Assembly (NCBI GenBank): GCA_001914815.1
Contig: MNDG01000151.1
Location: 7,669 to 56,783 of the forward strand
Length of the DNA stretch: 49,115 bases
From: Acidobacteriales bacterium 13_2_20CM_55_8
Lineage (GTDB): Bacteria > Acidobacteriota > Terriglobia > Terriglobales > Acidobacteriaceae
Reading direction: 5' to 3'
Each line of letters starts with the position of its first letter. Position 1 is the stretch's first letter. The translations under genes and the position numbers were made by a program. Below the pieces are notes generated by a model, which saw only the letters and a list, made by a program, of their open reading frames with translations, searched no databases and was not told where the DNA came from. Positions 9,362 through 19,600 of the stretch are shown here, in pieces.

Positions 9362-10590
9362 CGGCCTGCCTCCAGCGCTTCGACGACCGCATCATGAAAT
9401 TTTGGACGGATCTCTTGAATGGCTTTATTGCTGGCATCGGGCCAGGTTCGATTGGTAAGCAAGGCGACTGAGAGCTGGCGTTCAGCATCGATCCACAGTG
9501 AGGTGCCGGTGTAGCCGAGATGTCCGAAAGAATGCGGAGAAAAATATTTTCCGGACTGCGAGGGGGAGGAAGGCGTGTCCCATCCAAGCGCGCGAGAGGT
9601 ACCTGCGGGTGACGGTTCGCGGCGGGTGAAGACGGCCAGCGTTTCCGGATGAAGGATGGGTTGTCCTCCGTTCAACATGGCATTGGCAAAGACGGCGACG
9701 TCGTGTGCTGGGGCAAATACGCCGGCTTGAGCGGCCACGCCTCCCAGCACACTGGCATTCTCGTCATAAACTTCTCCTTGAATGATGCGGTGGCGGAAAG
9801 AGCGGTCATCGACTGTGGGCAGAATCGAAGGTCGCCAAGCCGGAGGCGGATTGAAAGCTGTGTGGGCCATGCCCAGTGGGCCGAATACCTCGCGTTGGCA
9901 GAATCGGTCAAGAGGTTCGTCCGCAATGCGTTCGAGCGCAATTCCAAGAATGATAAAACCGATGTCACTGTAGGTGGCCTGGGTGCCTGGATCCGCTACT
10001 AACGGCATCACAAAGGCCGCATCCAGCAACTGATCTTTCGTAGGAGCTCTCCGGAACAGTTTTTCATATGCCGGCAACCCCGACGAATGGGCCAGCAGCA
10101 TGTGCAAAGTTACTTCGCGGCGGCGCTCATCTTGTCCAGCGAATTCCGGCACAACGGAAACGACATGCATTTCCAAATCCAGCAAACCGCGCTGGTAAAG
10201 AATCATGGCGACGGTAGTAGTGGCTACGACCTTAGAAACCGAAGCCAGATCAAAGATGCTGGCGCTGGTCACTTCCGGAGACTGCGGATCATATGTAAAG
10301 CTGCCAATGGCCTTCAGTGCGACCAGTTTTCCTTGACGTGTTACCGCGACCGAGGCAGCGGGGAAAGCGTGCTGTGCAATGGCTTGTTGCAATACCTCAA
10401 AGGCAGGCGAGAAGACCGCGTCCTGCTGCTCGTAAGCAGGAGCAGGAAAATGCGCGGAAGTCCTGGATGCGGTATTCAGGGAGGAGGGACTCTCTGACAA
10501 AGGTTTAGTTTGTTCGATGTTCGGTTTATAGCAAAGTTCGCAGAGCGGGTAAAGGTGACTTTGCGAAACCCAGCAATTAGCATTTAGCAC
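9358..10590 (-). CDS. Class C beta-lactamase-like serine hydrolase (candidate cytoplasmic AmiE-type amidase); start uncertain
   Basis: SxxK motif DLASVSK, YSDIGF, FGHLGYTG; no evident signal peptide; the annotated N-term lies inside the period-7 repeat, so the true start is probably downstream. Confidence 0.85.
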   Translation of the reverse strand: MLNANCWVSQSHLYPLCELCYKPNIEQTKPLSESPSSLNTASRTSAHFPAPAYEQQDAVFSPAFEVLQQAIAQHAFPAASVAVTRQGKLVALKAIGSFTYDPQSPEVTSASIFDLASVSKVVATTTVAMILYQRGLLDLEMHVVSVVPEFAGQDERRREVTLHMLLAHSSGLPAYEKLFRRAPTKDQLLDAAFVMPLVADPGTQATYSDIGFIILGIALERIADEPLDRFCQREVFGPLGMAHTAFNPPPAWRPSILPTVDDRSFRHRIIQGEVYDENASVLGGVAAQAGVFAPAHDVAVFANAMLNGGQPILHPETLAVFTRREPSPAGTSRALGWDTPSSPSQSGKYFSPHSFGHLGYTGTSLWIDAERQLSVALLTNRTWPDASNKAIQEIRPKFHDAVVEALEAGR

Positions 10591-10681
10591 TTAGCATCTG
10601 GCCAAATGGGGCCTGGTGCTCGATACGCAAAAAATACCATGGGCTGGCTAAATGCTAACTGCCAAGTGCTAAGTGCCGAAT
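10575..10681. repeat. Long inverted repeat made of two opposed period-7 arrays (ANYTRGC family) around a ~44-bp centre
   Basis: Left AATTAGC|ATTTAGC|ACTTAGC|ATCTGGC (10575-10602); right GCTAAAT|GCTAACT|GCCAAGT|GCTAAGT|GCCGAAT (10647-10681), whose reverse complement is the same family. Confidence 0.8.
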
Positions 10682-10858
10682 TTTCAAGCCGCGTCAAAAC
10701 AGTATTCGGATAAACGATGAATCAGTGGTACACACGGTACCCCCTCCTTGAGGTTCTTGAGTAATCGGGCGGCGGTTGTGTAGAGTCGGGATATCCGCAT
10801 AATCAGGGCAAATTCGCGAATCCAGCGGTCCGCATCCTGCCTGCTCGCTACCGCATTT

Positions 10859-13210
10859 TTGTTCAGCAGCCTCATTTTTTCTGCTAGTGCGCACGCGGCC
10901 ACGGCCGGCAAACCAGGTCCCCCAAACCGGCTCGGTGTCCTCGATTCCATCGTGCAGAACGCAATCCGCCAAGGCCAGATGCCGGGTGCAGTGTTGTTGG
11001 TGTGGCACAACGGGCAGGTGATGTACCGCAAGGCGTTTGGCAACCGGTCTCTCGAACCGCGACGCGAAACGATGACGCTGGATACGATTTTCGATCTCGC
11101 CTCTCTCACCAAAGTGGTGGCTACAACGACCGCAATCATGCAACTGATGGAGCGCGGCCAGGTGCGATTAAATGATCCCGTGGCCAAGTACATTCCCGAG
11201 TTCGCGCAAAACGGCAAAGAAGATATTACGGTCCGCAATTTGCTTACGCATTATTCCGGTCTGCGGGGAGATCTCGACTTGGCGCAGGCTTGGCAGGGAC
11301 ACGATACGGCGTTTTCCATGGCTTTCGCCGAAACGCCAGCCATCCCCCCGGGTTCCCGTTTTCTCTATAGCGATATCAACTTCATTGTCCTGGGCGCGTT
11401 GATCGAACGCGTGTCCGGAACATCGGAGGATGACTACTGCCTGAAGAACATCTTCACTCCGTTGGGGATGACGCATACTCGCTACCTTCCGCCAGCGGCT
11501 TGGAAGTCCGCAATTGCGCCAACTGAGTATGACGAGCAGGGCAAGATGTTGCACGGAATTGTACACGACCCCACCGCACGCCGTATGGGAGGCGTTGCCG
11601 GACACGCGGGGTTGTTTTCTACGGTAGGAGATTTGTCGAAATTTGCCCAGGCTTTGCTGAAGGGCAGCGCGGTATTGCCTGCGCTGATGGTGGAGAAGAT
11701 GACTACACCGCAGCAGCCGCCCACATCTGACAGTCTGCGTGGCTTTGGCTGGGACATCGATTCTCCTTTGTCGAGTAATCGCGGCGAACTCCTGCCAGTA
11801 GGTTCGTTTGGGCACACGGGATGGACCGGCACTTCAATTTGGATCGATCCCACCACCCGCACTTACATCATCTTGCTCACCAATTCCATTCATCCGCGCG
11901 GGAAGGGAAATGTGATTGCGCTGCGCGCGAAGATTGCCACTGCCGTAGTCGCGGCCCTGCCACTGACCGTCAGTGAAAAAGAACAGCTGCGATTGAAAAG
12001 TATTACCGGCTATAACGAGACCCAGACTGCGGCCCGCCGATTGTCCGTACGCAATGGCTCGGTGCAAACCGGAATCGACGTCTTGGAAGCGCACAACTTC
12101 GACGTGCTGCGAGGTGCTACCGCCAAGAACAAAATCGGGCTGCTGACCAATCAGACCGGAGTCGACTCTCAGGGACGCCGCACCATTGACGTCCTGGCCG
12201 AGGTTCCCGGAGTTTCTTTGGACGCCATATTCAGCCCCGAGCACGGGGTCACTGGCACCCTCGATACCACCGAGGTAGGGAACTCGAAAGACGCTGCCAC
12301 CGGAATTCCGGTGTACAGCGTCTATGGCGCTACCGATGCTGCCAGACGTCCCTCGCCCGAGGTTCTCAAGAATCTGGACGCGGTAGTGGTGGATATTCAG
12401 GATGCAGGCGTGCGTTTCTACACTTACGAAACTACTTTAGGTTATTTTTTGGAAGCCGCGGCCAAGGCCGGAATTGAGATCATCGTGCTGGACCGTCCTA
12501 ATCCCATCACGGGTTCGTTCGTGCAAGGGCCGATGCCCGATCCCGGTCGCGAGAGTTTCGTGAACTACGCCGCCGTGCCGGTGCGTCACGGCATGACAAT
12601 CGGCGAATTGACTCAGATGTTTAACGCCGAGCGCAACATCAACGCCCGGCTGCAAGTCGTGGCCATGGATGGATGGATACGCGGCGACTGGTTTGATTCG
12701 ACGGGCGTGAACTGGATCAATCCCTCACCTAATCTGCGCAGCCTCACCGAAGCCACGCTTTACCCCGGGGTGGCTCTGATTGAAGGCACCAACGTTTCGG
12801 TTGGGCGCGGAACCGACACTCCCTTTGAGATCGTGGGCGCTCCGTGGATCAATGGCCGCGAACTGACGCAGTATTTGAACGCCAGAAATATCTCCGGCGT
12901 TCGTTTTGTGCCGGTAACCTTCACTCCCAACGCCAGCACTTATGCGGCCGAAAAGTGTGCCGGGGTGAACATCGTTGTTACGGACCGCAATGCCTTGGAC
13001 GCTCCTCAACTGGGCATCGAATTGCCGTCGGCTTTACACAAACTGTATCCCCAACAATTTCACATGGAACGCATGATTGAGTTGCTGGTGAATCAGACGG
13101 TGTCTGACGCCATCTCTCAAGGACAAGATGCACGTCGCATTGCGGAGGACTGGCGCGAGCCGCTGGAGAAATTCCAAAAGCTGCGACAGAAATACCTAAT
13201 CTACAAGTAG
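10859..13210 (+). CDS. Exported fusion: N-terminal class C beta-lactamase-like domain and C-terminal DUF1343/NamZ-like (GH171-type) domain; true start probably upstream of 10859
   Basis: DLASLTK, YSDINF, FGHTGWTG; then LLTNQTGVDSQGRRTIDVL..FSPEHGVTGTLD..DIQDAGVRFYTYETTLGYFLEAAAKAGIEIIVLDRPNPI typical of DUF1343. Confidence 0.9.
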   Translation: MFSSLIFSASAHAATAGKPGPPNRLGVLDSIVQNAIRQGQMPGAVLLVWHNGQVMYRKAFGNRSLEPRRETMTLDTIFDLASLTKVVATTTAIMQLMERGQVRLNDPVAKYIPEFAQNGKEDITVRNLLTHYSGLRGDLDLAQAWQGHDTAFSMAFAETPAIPPGSRFLYSDINFIVLGALIERVSGTSEDDYCLKNIFTPLGMTHTRYLPPAAWKSAIAPTEYDEQGKMLHGIVHDPTARRMGGVAGHAGLFSTVGDLSKFAQALLKGSAVLPALMVEKMTTPQQPPTSDSLRGFGWDIDSPLSSNRGELLPVGSFGHTGWTGTSIWIDPTTRTYIILLTNSIHPRGKGNVIALRAKIATAVVAALPLTVSEKEQLRLKSITGYNETQTAARRLSVRNGSVQTGIDVLEAHNFDVLRGATAKNKIGLLTNQTGVDSQGRRTIDVLAEVPGVSLDAIFSPEHGVTGTLDTTEVGNSKDAATGIPVYSVYGATDAARRPSPEVLKNLDAVVVDIQDAGVRFYTYETTLGYFLEAAAKAGIEIIVLDRPNPITGSFVQGPMPDPGRESFVNYAAVPVRHGMTIGELTQMFNAERNINARLQVVAMDGWIRGDWFDSTGVNWINPSPNLRSLTEATLYPGVALIEGTNVSVGRGTDTPFEIVGAPWINGRELTQYLNARNISGVRFVPVTFTPNASTYAAEKCAGVNIVVTDRNALDAPQLGIELPSALHKLYPQQFHMERMIELLVNQTVSDAISQGQDARRIAEDWREPLEKFQKLRQKYLIYK

Positions 13211-13295
13211 ACGATCGGCGCCCGACTCGCCAGCAGTTCAATTACAATGTCTGCACACCTGTCCGAACATTTTCCGAGCCCCGGGGAGTCGTGTA

Positions 13296-13568
13296 ATGGA
13301 TGCTGGACCCTCTAACCTCGCCAATCCCTTCTACCGTTGTGCCGGTCCCAACTGCGGTGTGCAGAAAGGCTCAACTGACCGCTGGTGGCTGATGTGGACA
13401 TCCTTTGGCGAATACAACCGGCCGCTGCTTTACCTTTGCGCGTGGGACGAGGAGATTGCACAGAAAGAAGGTACGCTCCACCTGTGCGGCGAACGATGCG
13501 CCCAGCGGTTGCAGTCACAATTCATGGGAAACGTAAGAGAAAGCCAGTTCAAACGGACCGGCGCATAG
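13296..13568 (+). CDS. Small Cys-rich (putative zinc-binding) hypothetical protein
   Basis: FYRCAGPNCG...LCAWDE...HLCGERC. Confidence 0.55.
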   Translation: MDAGPSNLANPFYRCAGPNCGVQKGSTDRWWLMWTSFGEYNRPLLYLCAWDEEIAQKEGTLHLCGERCAQRLQSQFMGNVRESQFKRTGA

Positions 13569-13704
13569 CATCGCGGTCAGTCCCCATCCCACGAAACCTT
13601 TTCGCATCGTGGCGGCATCCTACCTTCATCGGAAACTAATTGCGGTCTATACTCAGTTGCTGTTTTCGGCTGCCGCCGCCTTTGATTTGGTGGGGAGGTC
13701 TTCC

Positions 13705-14406
13705 ATGCACACGATCGCGATTGTACTTCTGCTCTCCTCGTTGGTGTTGGCTCAAGCCAGCCCTGCTGCTCATCCAAGTAGCGCGACGACTTCATCGTCG
13801 CCCGTCACTTCGGCCAGCACGAATGAGCTCATCATTCCTGCCGGCACAAAAGTTCCACTGGCACTCAAGCATGCGGTTTCGACCAAGAGCGCGCGCGAAG
13901 GAGACTCAGTGTACGCGGAGACCACTTTTCCCGTGGTGCTGGATAATCGTGTCCTGATTCCGGCTGGGACATACGTGCAGGGACGGATCACCCACGTGCA
14001 GCGTGCAGGACGAATCAAAGGGCGGGCTGAAGTTTTGATGCATTTCACCACGCTCATCTATCCCAGCGGCTACACCGTGCTGCTGCCGGGGGCGGTGGAA
14101 AATGTGCCCGGGGCCGAGAAGACATCCATCAAGGGCGAGGAAGGCACCATCCGCCAAGACAGGCAAACGGGTCAGAAGGTTGGGACAGTCGCTCAAAGCG
14201 CCGGCACAGGTGCGGTGATTGGCGGCTTAAGTGGCGGAGGAAAAGGAGCCGCCATCGGTGCGGCTGCGGGAGGGGTAGTGGGGACCGCCATAGCCCTGCT
14301 GTCACGTGGCAACGACGTGAAACTGGATGCCGGCACGACTGTGGAGATGGTTTTTCAGCGCGCCGTTCCACTGGATCCGAATCGGATTCCCCCGCCCGTA
14401 AGGTAG
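13705..14406 (+). CDS. Exported protein with glycine-zipper segment (start at internal ATG)
   Basis: MHTIAIVLLLSSLVLAQA signal; GAVIGGLSGGGKGAAIGAAAGGVVGTAIALL. Confidence 0.7.
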   Translation: MHTIAIVLLLSSLVLAQASPAAHPSSATTSSSPVTSASTNELIIPAGTKVPLALKHAVSTKSAREGDSVYAETTFPVVLDNRVLIPAGTYVQGRITHVQRAGRIKGRAEVLMHFTTLIYPSGYTVLLPGAVENVPGAEKTSIKGEEGTIRQDRQTGQKVGTVAQSAGTGAVIGGLSGGGKGAAIGAAAGGVVGTAIALLSRGNDVKLDAGTTVEMVFQRAVPLDPNRIPPPVR

Positions 14407-14454
14407 GTGGCCCCGCGTGCGACGATGTCTCGCGACTGCCGGCGGGACGCCGCG

Positions 14455-15183
14455 TTACTTTAGCGCGAACATGGCATTCACATGGGCCGTAACCTGGATG
14501 TTCTGAGGGCTGAACTCGGCGGTGGGCGCGGCAAGTTTGGCGGCAGCGCCCATACTCTCCATCACACGTGCATTCATGGGAGCCACAATCCGCACATTCT
14601 CGAAAGTATCAACTGAAGCGTAAGAAAGTTCTCCCAGGCTGCGCCCTCCGGCACGAGCCACGGCATTTGCCGACTCACGGGCGCGGCGGTAGGCGTCTTC
14701 GACGGCGCGGGTCTTGGCGGCATCGATGTCGTCGAGGGTATAGCTGACTGTCTGATTTTCCGTGATATCAGTGTCGGCAAGTTGCTGCACGATGGGCGCG
14801 ATCTTGGAAAAATCTTTCAATTTCAACGATACATTCGTGTTCACACGGTATCCCACCAGTTTCCGCTTGGCAGTCCTGAAATCGTAAACCGGCTGCAGAG
14901 AAAAGAATCCAATTTCGGCGGCTTTGGGTTCGATTCCATTGGAGCGCAGGATCTGGCGGATCTGCTCGGCTGACTTAGAGGCGCGATCATAGGCTGCCCG
15001 CGAACTTTCTTCTTGGGCAGAAATGTTGAATTGCACCAGCGCGGTGTCGGGATTCGCTTCAAACTTGCCGTCAGCGCCGACGAATACGGTGTTGGGCTGG
15101 GCGGTAACTGTTGGCCGATCCTGCGCCAGGCCGAACGCGCCAGTCAGGATTACAAGTGACATCCATGCCATAGAAGTTTTCAT
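14455..15183 (-). CDS. SIMPL-domain (DUF541) exported protein
   Basis: PNTVFVGADGKFEANPDTALVQFNISAQEESSRAAYDRASKSAEQI...GYRVNTNVSLKLKD. Confidence 0.85.
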   Translation of the reverse strand: MKTSMAWMSLVILTGAFGLAQDRPTVTAQPNTVFVGADGKFEANPDTALVQFNISAQEESSRAAYDRASKSAEQIRQILRSNGIEPKAAEIGFFSLQPVYDFRTAKRKLVGYRVNTNVSLKLKDFSKIAPIVQQLADTDITENQTVSYTLDDIDAAKTRAVEDAYRRARESANAVARAGGRSLGELSYASVDTFENVRIVAPMNARVMESMGAAAKLAAPTAEFSPQNIQVTAHVNAMFALK

Positions 15184-15400
15184 GATTTCTCCCCCGACAA
15201 GACCAATAGATTTATACGCCCGAAATGCTGTTACTCAAAGAACGCGAACATTGCTGGAACTTGGGCCGGACTAGTGGAGTGAAAAAGAAAGGGCGCGGAT
15301 CTGGGAATCCATGCCCGTTCTTTCGTCAGAATCGGCTCTCTGGTCAAGTGGAATTGATGCAATTTTCCCGGCAAACTGTCTGGCATAGTTGAAGCGGAGT

Positions 15401-16498
15401 CTAAGAGGAGCTTTTGGCGGCAGTGGATAAGGGGAAACGATAGATCCGCGAATCGATTTCCTTGCGTAGATCTTCCCAGATGTTCTCCGGCATGGAAAGG
15501 AACTTCTTCACCACTTCTGGATCGAACTGGCGCCCCGACCAGCGTTGGATTTCTTCCCGAGCTGCGGTGAGCGTTTGGGCGGGCCGATAGGGACGATCGG
15601 AAGTTATAGCATCCAGAGTATCGGCTACGGCAAACATGCGGGCGCCCAGGGGGATTTCTTCTCCCTTTAGTCCACGAGGATAGCCAGTTCCATCAAAACG
15701 TTCCTGGTGGGCATAGACGATTTCTGCCGCCTCCTGGAGGAACGGAATTCTTTTCACGATCTGGTAGCCATGGTAAGAATGTTCGCGCATGAGCGCGACT
15801 TCCTTAGGGTCCAAAGCACCAGGCTTGCGCAGAATGGCATCCGGGATGGCCATCTTGCCGATGTCATGCAAAAACGCCCCACGGGCAATTACCCGAATCT
15901 GGTCGGCGCTTAATCCCATCGTCTTGGCGATAGCGATGGTGAAGGCGGTAACTCGTTTGGAATGTCCCTCGGTCTCGGCATCTTTGAGGTCGAGGGCACC
16001 GCCCAGCGCTTCCAGAGTGATGTCGTAGGAGCGCTCCAGATCGGCCATGGCCTTGCGCAACTGTTCGGTGCGGGCGGCGACCAGCGTTTCAAGATTGGTC
16101 TGGTAAGCGCGGTTTTCCAGCTTGAGGCGGCGGTTCTCCATCGCGCGCCGCACCGTGGCGAGTAGTTGTTCGCGCTCGAAAGGCTTCAGCAGGTAGTCAT
16201 AAGCCCCGTTGCGTATAGCGGCGAGGGCCACGGAAATATCGTGGACCGCGGTCACCATGACCACGGGCATGTCTGGGAATCTTTCTTTGGTGCGCTCGAG
16301 CAAGCCAATGCCGTCGAGGTCGGCCATCATCAGGTCGGAGAGCATCAGTTCAAACTCTTCGCCGGAATCGAGTAGGGCGATTGCTTCAAGGCCGGACGCG
16401 GCCTGCCGACACTTATAGTTGGCGTGGGTCAGCATCGACGAGACAATCTCGCGGATAGTCTCCTCGTCGTCGACAACCAGGATTCGCTCGGCTGGCAT
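15401..16498 (-). CDS. Response regulator with HD-GYP c-di-GMP phosphodiesterase domain
   Basis: ILVVDDEETIRE..MLSDLMMADLDG receiver; HDIGKMAIPD and HQERFDGTGYPRGLKGEEIPLGARM HD-GYP. Confidence 0.95.
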   Translation of the reverse strand: MPAERILVVDDEETIREIVSSMLTHANYKCRQAASGLEAIALLDSGEEFELMLSDLMMADLDGIGLLERTKERFPDMPVVMVTAVHDISVALAAIRNGAYDYLLKPFEREQLLATVRRAMENRRLKLENRAYQTNLETLVAARTEQLRKAMADLERSYDITLEALGGALDLKDAETEGHSKRVTAFTIAIAKTMGLSADQIRVIARGAFLHDIGKMAIPDAILRKPGALDPKEVALMREHSYHGYQIVKRIPFLQEAAEIVYAHQERFDGTGYPRGLKGEEIPLGARMFAVADTLDAITSDRPYRPAQTLTAAREEIQRWSGRQFDPEVVKKFLSMPENIWEDLRKEIDSRIYRFPLSTAAKSSS

Positions 16499-16634
16499 GG
16501 GCTGGTTCAGTGTAGCGTCATTCTATCCTACTTCTCAGATTCCGAAAGTAACCATTTGGGCGGCGAAAACCGCCGGGTAAGGCCACCGGGCATGGTATCA
16601 AGAGGCGAGCGCAGCCTTCTTAATCGCGAGGAAT

Positions 16635-19600
16635 ATGCCTGCCTGGTGGACCTGGTTCACGGTCGGGGACATCGCTGTCCCTAAGCTGATGGCGCAGGAG
16701 TCTCTCGCCCTGATCATCCTCATAGCCAGCCTCCTCGTGTTTCGCACCTTTCGCGAGCGTTATCTGCTGGTTTGGATTGTGGGATGGATGGCGTATTTCG
16801 GTTCCCGCTGGACACTACGGGGTGGCGGAGACCATGTTCCGAGCTACTTGACAGCAATTTCCCAGGCGGAATTCATTCTTGCGGTATGCCTCTTCGCTGC
16901 TGCAGTCCTGGTGTATACCCACGCCCGTAAGTTGTTGCTGCCTCTACTGCTGATTTCAACCACGGTCATCACCTACGCGGTGCTTCGGGTTCTATGGTGG
17001 CCGGATTCGATTATTCTGCGCGTGGCGCTCGAGGTCTCCTATCGAATTATCGCGTTGGCCGCAGCCGTTCAGTTGCTGCGCTTTCGCTGGGCACGATGGG
17101 AAATTGGTCCCTGGATACTGAGCGTAAGTCTGCTGTGGTTGCATCTGGACTGGGCGCCGGTGAATGTCTATCTTCCACCGGGCCTTGCTCCCATCGCAGA
17201 CCTGATTTTTAGTTTGGGAATTCTGCTGATTGTCTTTGACGAGTCCAAGGGGCGCACCCGGCGCTTGCGCGCAATCAACACTGTGATGACCAGCATTGCT
17301 GGCGCGCAGCAACATGGGCCGATGATGGTGACCTCCCTCGACCAGCTTAAGCGGCTGATGCGTTCGAATGCTGCCTGGGTCTATCTGCTCGAAGGCGACG
17401 ATCTGGTAGTGGCACAACAGATCGGGCTTTCAGAAGAATTTGTGGACGACCATGATTCGTCCGCCCTGGATGAAACTCTGGGACCTGTTCTGCGCGAAGG
17501 CAAGCCAACGGTGATTAAGGCTTCTACTGCCGGCGAGAGTATGCGGGCATTCCTGGAGAGCGAACGCTTTCACCATGTTGTGGTAGTGCCCGTGCAGGGA
17601 AAGAAATCCTCCGTCGGCACTCTTATGTTTGGACGCCGTCATTCGTTCATTTATACCTCGGAAGAGATGGAATTTCTCGCGACCTGTGCGCAGCAATTGG
17701 GGTTCGCGGTAGAGAATGTGCGGCTTCTGGAACAAATCCTGCGCGCGCAGCGGCAGTGGACGAATACCTTCGATTCCATCCAGGATTTTGTCCTGCTGCA
17801 TGATTCCGAATTTCGGGTGGTGAAGGCGAACCACGCATTGCTCCAACGCCTGGGCCGCGCTCCCGCCGACGTCGTGGGCAATCTGTGCGAGGCGGTCCTG
17901 CCGCGAACTCGTGAAGCTTGGACCGCATGTCCCTACTGCAAAACAAATGACGAGGGTTTTCACGAGGGCGTCGATCCCTGCTTCGGCGGCTTTTCCATGG
18001 TTTCCACGTCTTCGTTCACCGACCAGGGAAGCAAGCAACGAGGCACCATCCACGTGGTCCGGGATACCACCGACGGGCGCGTGGCGGAAGAAAAGTACCG
18101 GCTGCTGTTCGAACAAGTGCAGGAAGGAGTATTCGTTGTCACCCACGATGGCAAACTGTTGGACTGCAACGACGCTTTCGTGCGCATGCTGGGGCACAGC
18201 AACCGTGAAGAACTGATGGCGCTGAACATTGATACCGAGCTCTACGTTTCGGTTGAACAGCGTGATGCTTTTCGCCGCGAGGTCGAGTTACACAACTACG
18301 TCCGTAACTTTGAAGTTACGCTTCGACGCAAGGATGGAGTGCTGCTGACTGCCATGGAAAGCAGCTTTGCCACGCGGGATGCCAGCGGCAAAATCGAACG
18401 CTACCAAGGTTTTCTGCTTGACATGACGGAGAAGAAGCGCGCCGAAGATGAAATCCGGCGGCGCAATCGCGAATTGAATGCTTTGAATGCGATGGCCGTG
18501 ATTGCGACTCAGTCATTCGATCTGGACGAGATCTTGAATTTGACCCTGCGCCAGGTGATTTCTTTGCTGGGAGCGGAAACCGGCTCCATTTACCTGAGCG
18601 AGAGCGAGGAACCGACTTTCCGCCGCCGCGCCGGTTGGGGCCAGCGCAGTGCCGACCGCGCTCGCCTTTCGGAAGTCAAGTTGCCGGATGGTTTTGGCGA
18701 TCTGGTCACCCGTTCTCGGACGGAAGTAATCACACCCGAATACTTGCCACTGTGGAGCAAAGACAAACCCATGGGAATTATGGGTATCAGCAGCCGCGAG
18801 AGCCGGGAGTACACCAGCAACGATGAAAACCTGCTGGTGGCAATTGGGCGGCAGTTGTCCACTACTATCGAAAAGGTCCGTCTATATGAAGAGACCTGCC
18901 GTGCGTATGAAGAGTTGAGGACCGCTCAGGAGCAGTTGCTGCAGAGTGAAAAAATGTCGGCTGTAGGACAGCTAATCGCTGGAGTCGCGCATGAGCTCAA
19001 TAATCCTCTGACGGCGATTTTGGGTTATGCCCAGCTTCTGGAAGGCGAGGGACTGGAAGAGCGAGCTTCAGATTTTGTGCGTAAGCTTTTCAAACAGGCA
19101 CAGCGCACCCATCGCGTCGTGCAGAACCTGCTCTCGTTTGCCCGGCAGCGCAAACCGCAGAAACAGGAAGTGGATATTCGCAAAGTGCTGGACGAGACTC
19201 TGGCCCTGCGGGATTACGATCTGAAAGTAAACAACATCACGCTGGAGCGCGAGATCGAAGCGGCGATTTCAGCAGTGACCGCCGACCCTCACCAATTGGA
19301 ACAAGTATTTCTCAACATCATCAACAACGCCGTAGACGCCCTGCTGGAAGCCGGTAAGGGAGGCACGTTAAAAGTGTGCATCTACGCAAAAGACGGAAAC
19401 GTTTATACGGAATTCCACGATTCCGGAGCGGGCATCAAGGAACCGAACCGCATTTTTGATCCGTTCTATACCACCAAGAGCGTTGGGAAAGGCACCGGTC
19501 TGGGACTGAGCATCTGCTACGGAATTGTGAAGGAACATGGAGGCGATATTACCGCCCGCAATCGGCCGGAAGGAGGCGCGATTATCGAAGTACGGCTTCC

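Noticed and set aside
9358-13210. Beta-lactamase genes as antibiotic resistance determinants
   Set aside because: SxxK/YxD architecture also fits peptidoglycan amidases/esterases; context (murQ, murA, NamZ-like fusion) favours cell-wall salvage.
17430-18197. 255-aa minus-strand ORF inside the histidine kinase
   Set aside because: His-rich shadow translation of a GC-rich kinase gene; no motif support.
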